Assembly: GCA_020056965.1 (NCBI GenBank)
Contig: JAGVGT010000047.1
Span: 1-64,000, forward strand
Length of the DNA: 64,000 nucleotides
Direction of reading: 5' to 3'
Origin: Deltaproteobacteria bacterium
Lineage (GTDB): Bacteria; Desulfobacterota; Desulfobulbia; Desulfobulbales; JAGXFP01
Under the pieces are notes generated by a model. The model worked only from the letters and a program-made list of their open reading frames with translations. It was not told the DNA's origin and did not search any database. How positions within the stretch are numbered: the stretch's first letter is position 1; every line of letters begins with the position of its first letter. This document shows positions 63,442-64,000 of this stretch, one piece after another. The translations under genes and the position numbers were made by a program.

Positions 63442-64000
63442 ATGAAAAAACCGGACATCGATTATTGGATCGGCACCATGTTGAGTGCCTACGACCATGT
63501 TTCCGATCTCAATGTTACTCCCGGCAAACCCCTACAGGTCGAGGCGGCCGGAATCATGCAGCCGGTGGAGGTCAAGCCGGAGGTCAAATCAATCACCCCA
63601 TTCCAGGCCGAGGTTTTCGCCCTGAATATGATCGGCGGCGACAAGCGGCTGCTGACCGAACTGGTCCGTACCGGTTCCTGCGATCTCTCGCATCGGCTGG
63701 GCCAGGATGTACGGTTCCGGGTCAACGTCTTTTCCGGCCGGCGCAATCTCTCAACGGTCTTGAGGAAGCTGGAAACCAAGATTCCCAGTATCGACGAGCT
63801 CAATCTGCCCCCCTCCCAGCACAAGATTCACCGGGAAAAAAACGGCCTGGTTCTGGTCACCGGCGCTACCGGCACCGGCAAAACCACCACCCTGGCGGCA
63901 GTGCTGGATGAGGTCAATACCGACATGGCGGTGCATATAGTCACTCTGGAGGATCCCATCGAGTATGCCCACGAACACAAATCCGCCACCATCAATCAGC
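63442..64000 (+). CDS. PilT/PilU-type twitching-motility ATPase (5' part, cut by the window edge)
   Basis: The first 186 codons are visible from the ATG at 63442. It starts DIDYWIGTMLSAYDHVSDLNVTPG, the layout of PilT-family type IV pilus retraction ATPases. Walker A is GATGTGKTTTLAAV (about residue 138), and TLEDPIEYAHEH is the PilT-like Asp/Glu box. It should drive pilus retraction at the inner membrane. PilT and PilU cannot be told apart without the C-terminus. Confidence 0.88.
   Translation, partial: MKKPDIDYWIGTMLSAYDHVSDLNVTPGKPLQVEAAGIMQPVEVKPEVKSITPFQAEVFALNMIGGDKRLLTELVRTGSCDLSHRLGQDVRFRVNVFSGRRNLSTVLRKLETKIPSIDELNLPPSQHKIHREKNGLVLVTGATGTGKTTTLAAVLDEVNTDMAVHIVTLEDPIEYAHEHKSATINQ

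Overview
The window is GC-rich chromosomal DNA (near 60% by eye) from a Gram-negative bacterium. It encodes several lipoproteins, an OmpA-like protein, periplasmic c-type cytochromes, MltA and a PilT-type ATPase. A 12-haem cytochrome, an acetate-uptake module, a GGGtGRT/NifU-like pair and many sensory proteins suggest a deltaproteobacterium in the broad sense (Desulfobulbales or Desulfuromonadales type). That placement is inference; there is no rRNA or tRNA gene to confirm it.

Layout. 0-7 kb: a LivK-like lipoprotein, a PspC membrane protein, a nine-repeat Ig-like surface lipoprotein, a monohaem cytochrome, and a FecR-domain plus OmpA-like pair. 7.1-12.2 kb: a complete two-component NHEJ locus, with two overlapping Ku genes facing a LigD (PE-ligase-polymerase) gene that follows a DUF72 gene. 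12.6-18.7 kb: an ornithine-cyclodeaminase-like enzyme, a PaaK/CapK-like ligase, an SDR, a small Cys protein, a truncated-looking sensor and an aldo-keto reductase. 19.0-20.4 kb: a secreted beta-helix protein. 20.6-28.2 kb, all minus strand: PhoH-like, radical SAM, hemE, HD protein, hemH, NifU-like, GGGtGRT. 28.4-31.8 kb: nadE overlapping a 12-haem cytochrome, then a candidate small RNA. 32-38.7 kb: a hybrid histidine kinase, an acyl-CoA synthetase, hisD-rsmG. 38.8-45.8 kb: a Cys-rich protein with a Fur-like site, a relic of an alcohol dehydrogenase, DUF6504-like and methyltransferase genes, a large helical protein split by a frameshift, a free-standing IF-2 C-terminal half, an RNase-H-like exonuclease and a lipid-anchored Tpx.

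45.8-53.0 kb is an accessory, defence-like island: a four-helix-bundle protein, a degenerate JAB-like protein, a BRO-N protein, RhuM, a 786-aa nuclease-helicase-LexA-like protease fusion with a MazG-like pyrophosphohydrolase, and a BrnT/BrnA toxin-antitoxin pair. The fusion protein and its MazG partner are the best candidates for an undescribed system. The S24 domain keeps an Ala-Gly site and a Ser-Lys dyad, so it may be released by self-cleavage on DNA damage.

53.2-60.5 kb is a coherent acetate module: acs diverges from a cNMP/CBS/DUF294 protein and a DnaQ-like exonuclease, followed by an 18-codon leader, DUF485 and an ActP-type symporter. 60.6-64 kb: a degenerate-GGDEF/EAL protein, MltA and the first 186 codons of a PilT-like ATPase, cut by the window edge.

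The intergenic DNA is rich in small palindromic repeats. At least ten families are visible, several present twice, one inserted in frame in a coding region and others abutting or supplying gene ends.
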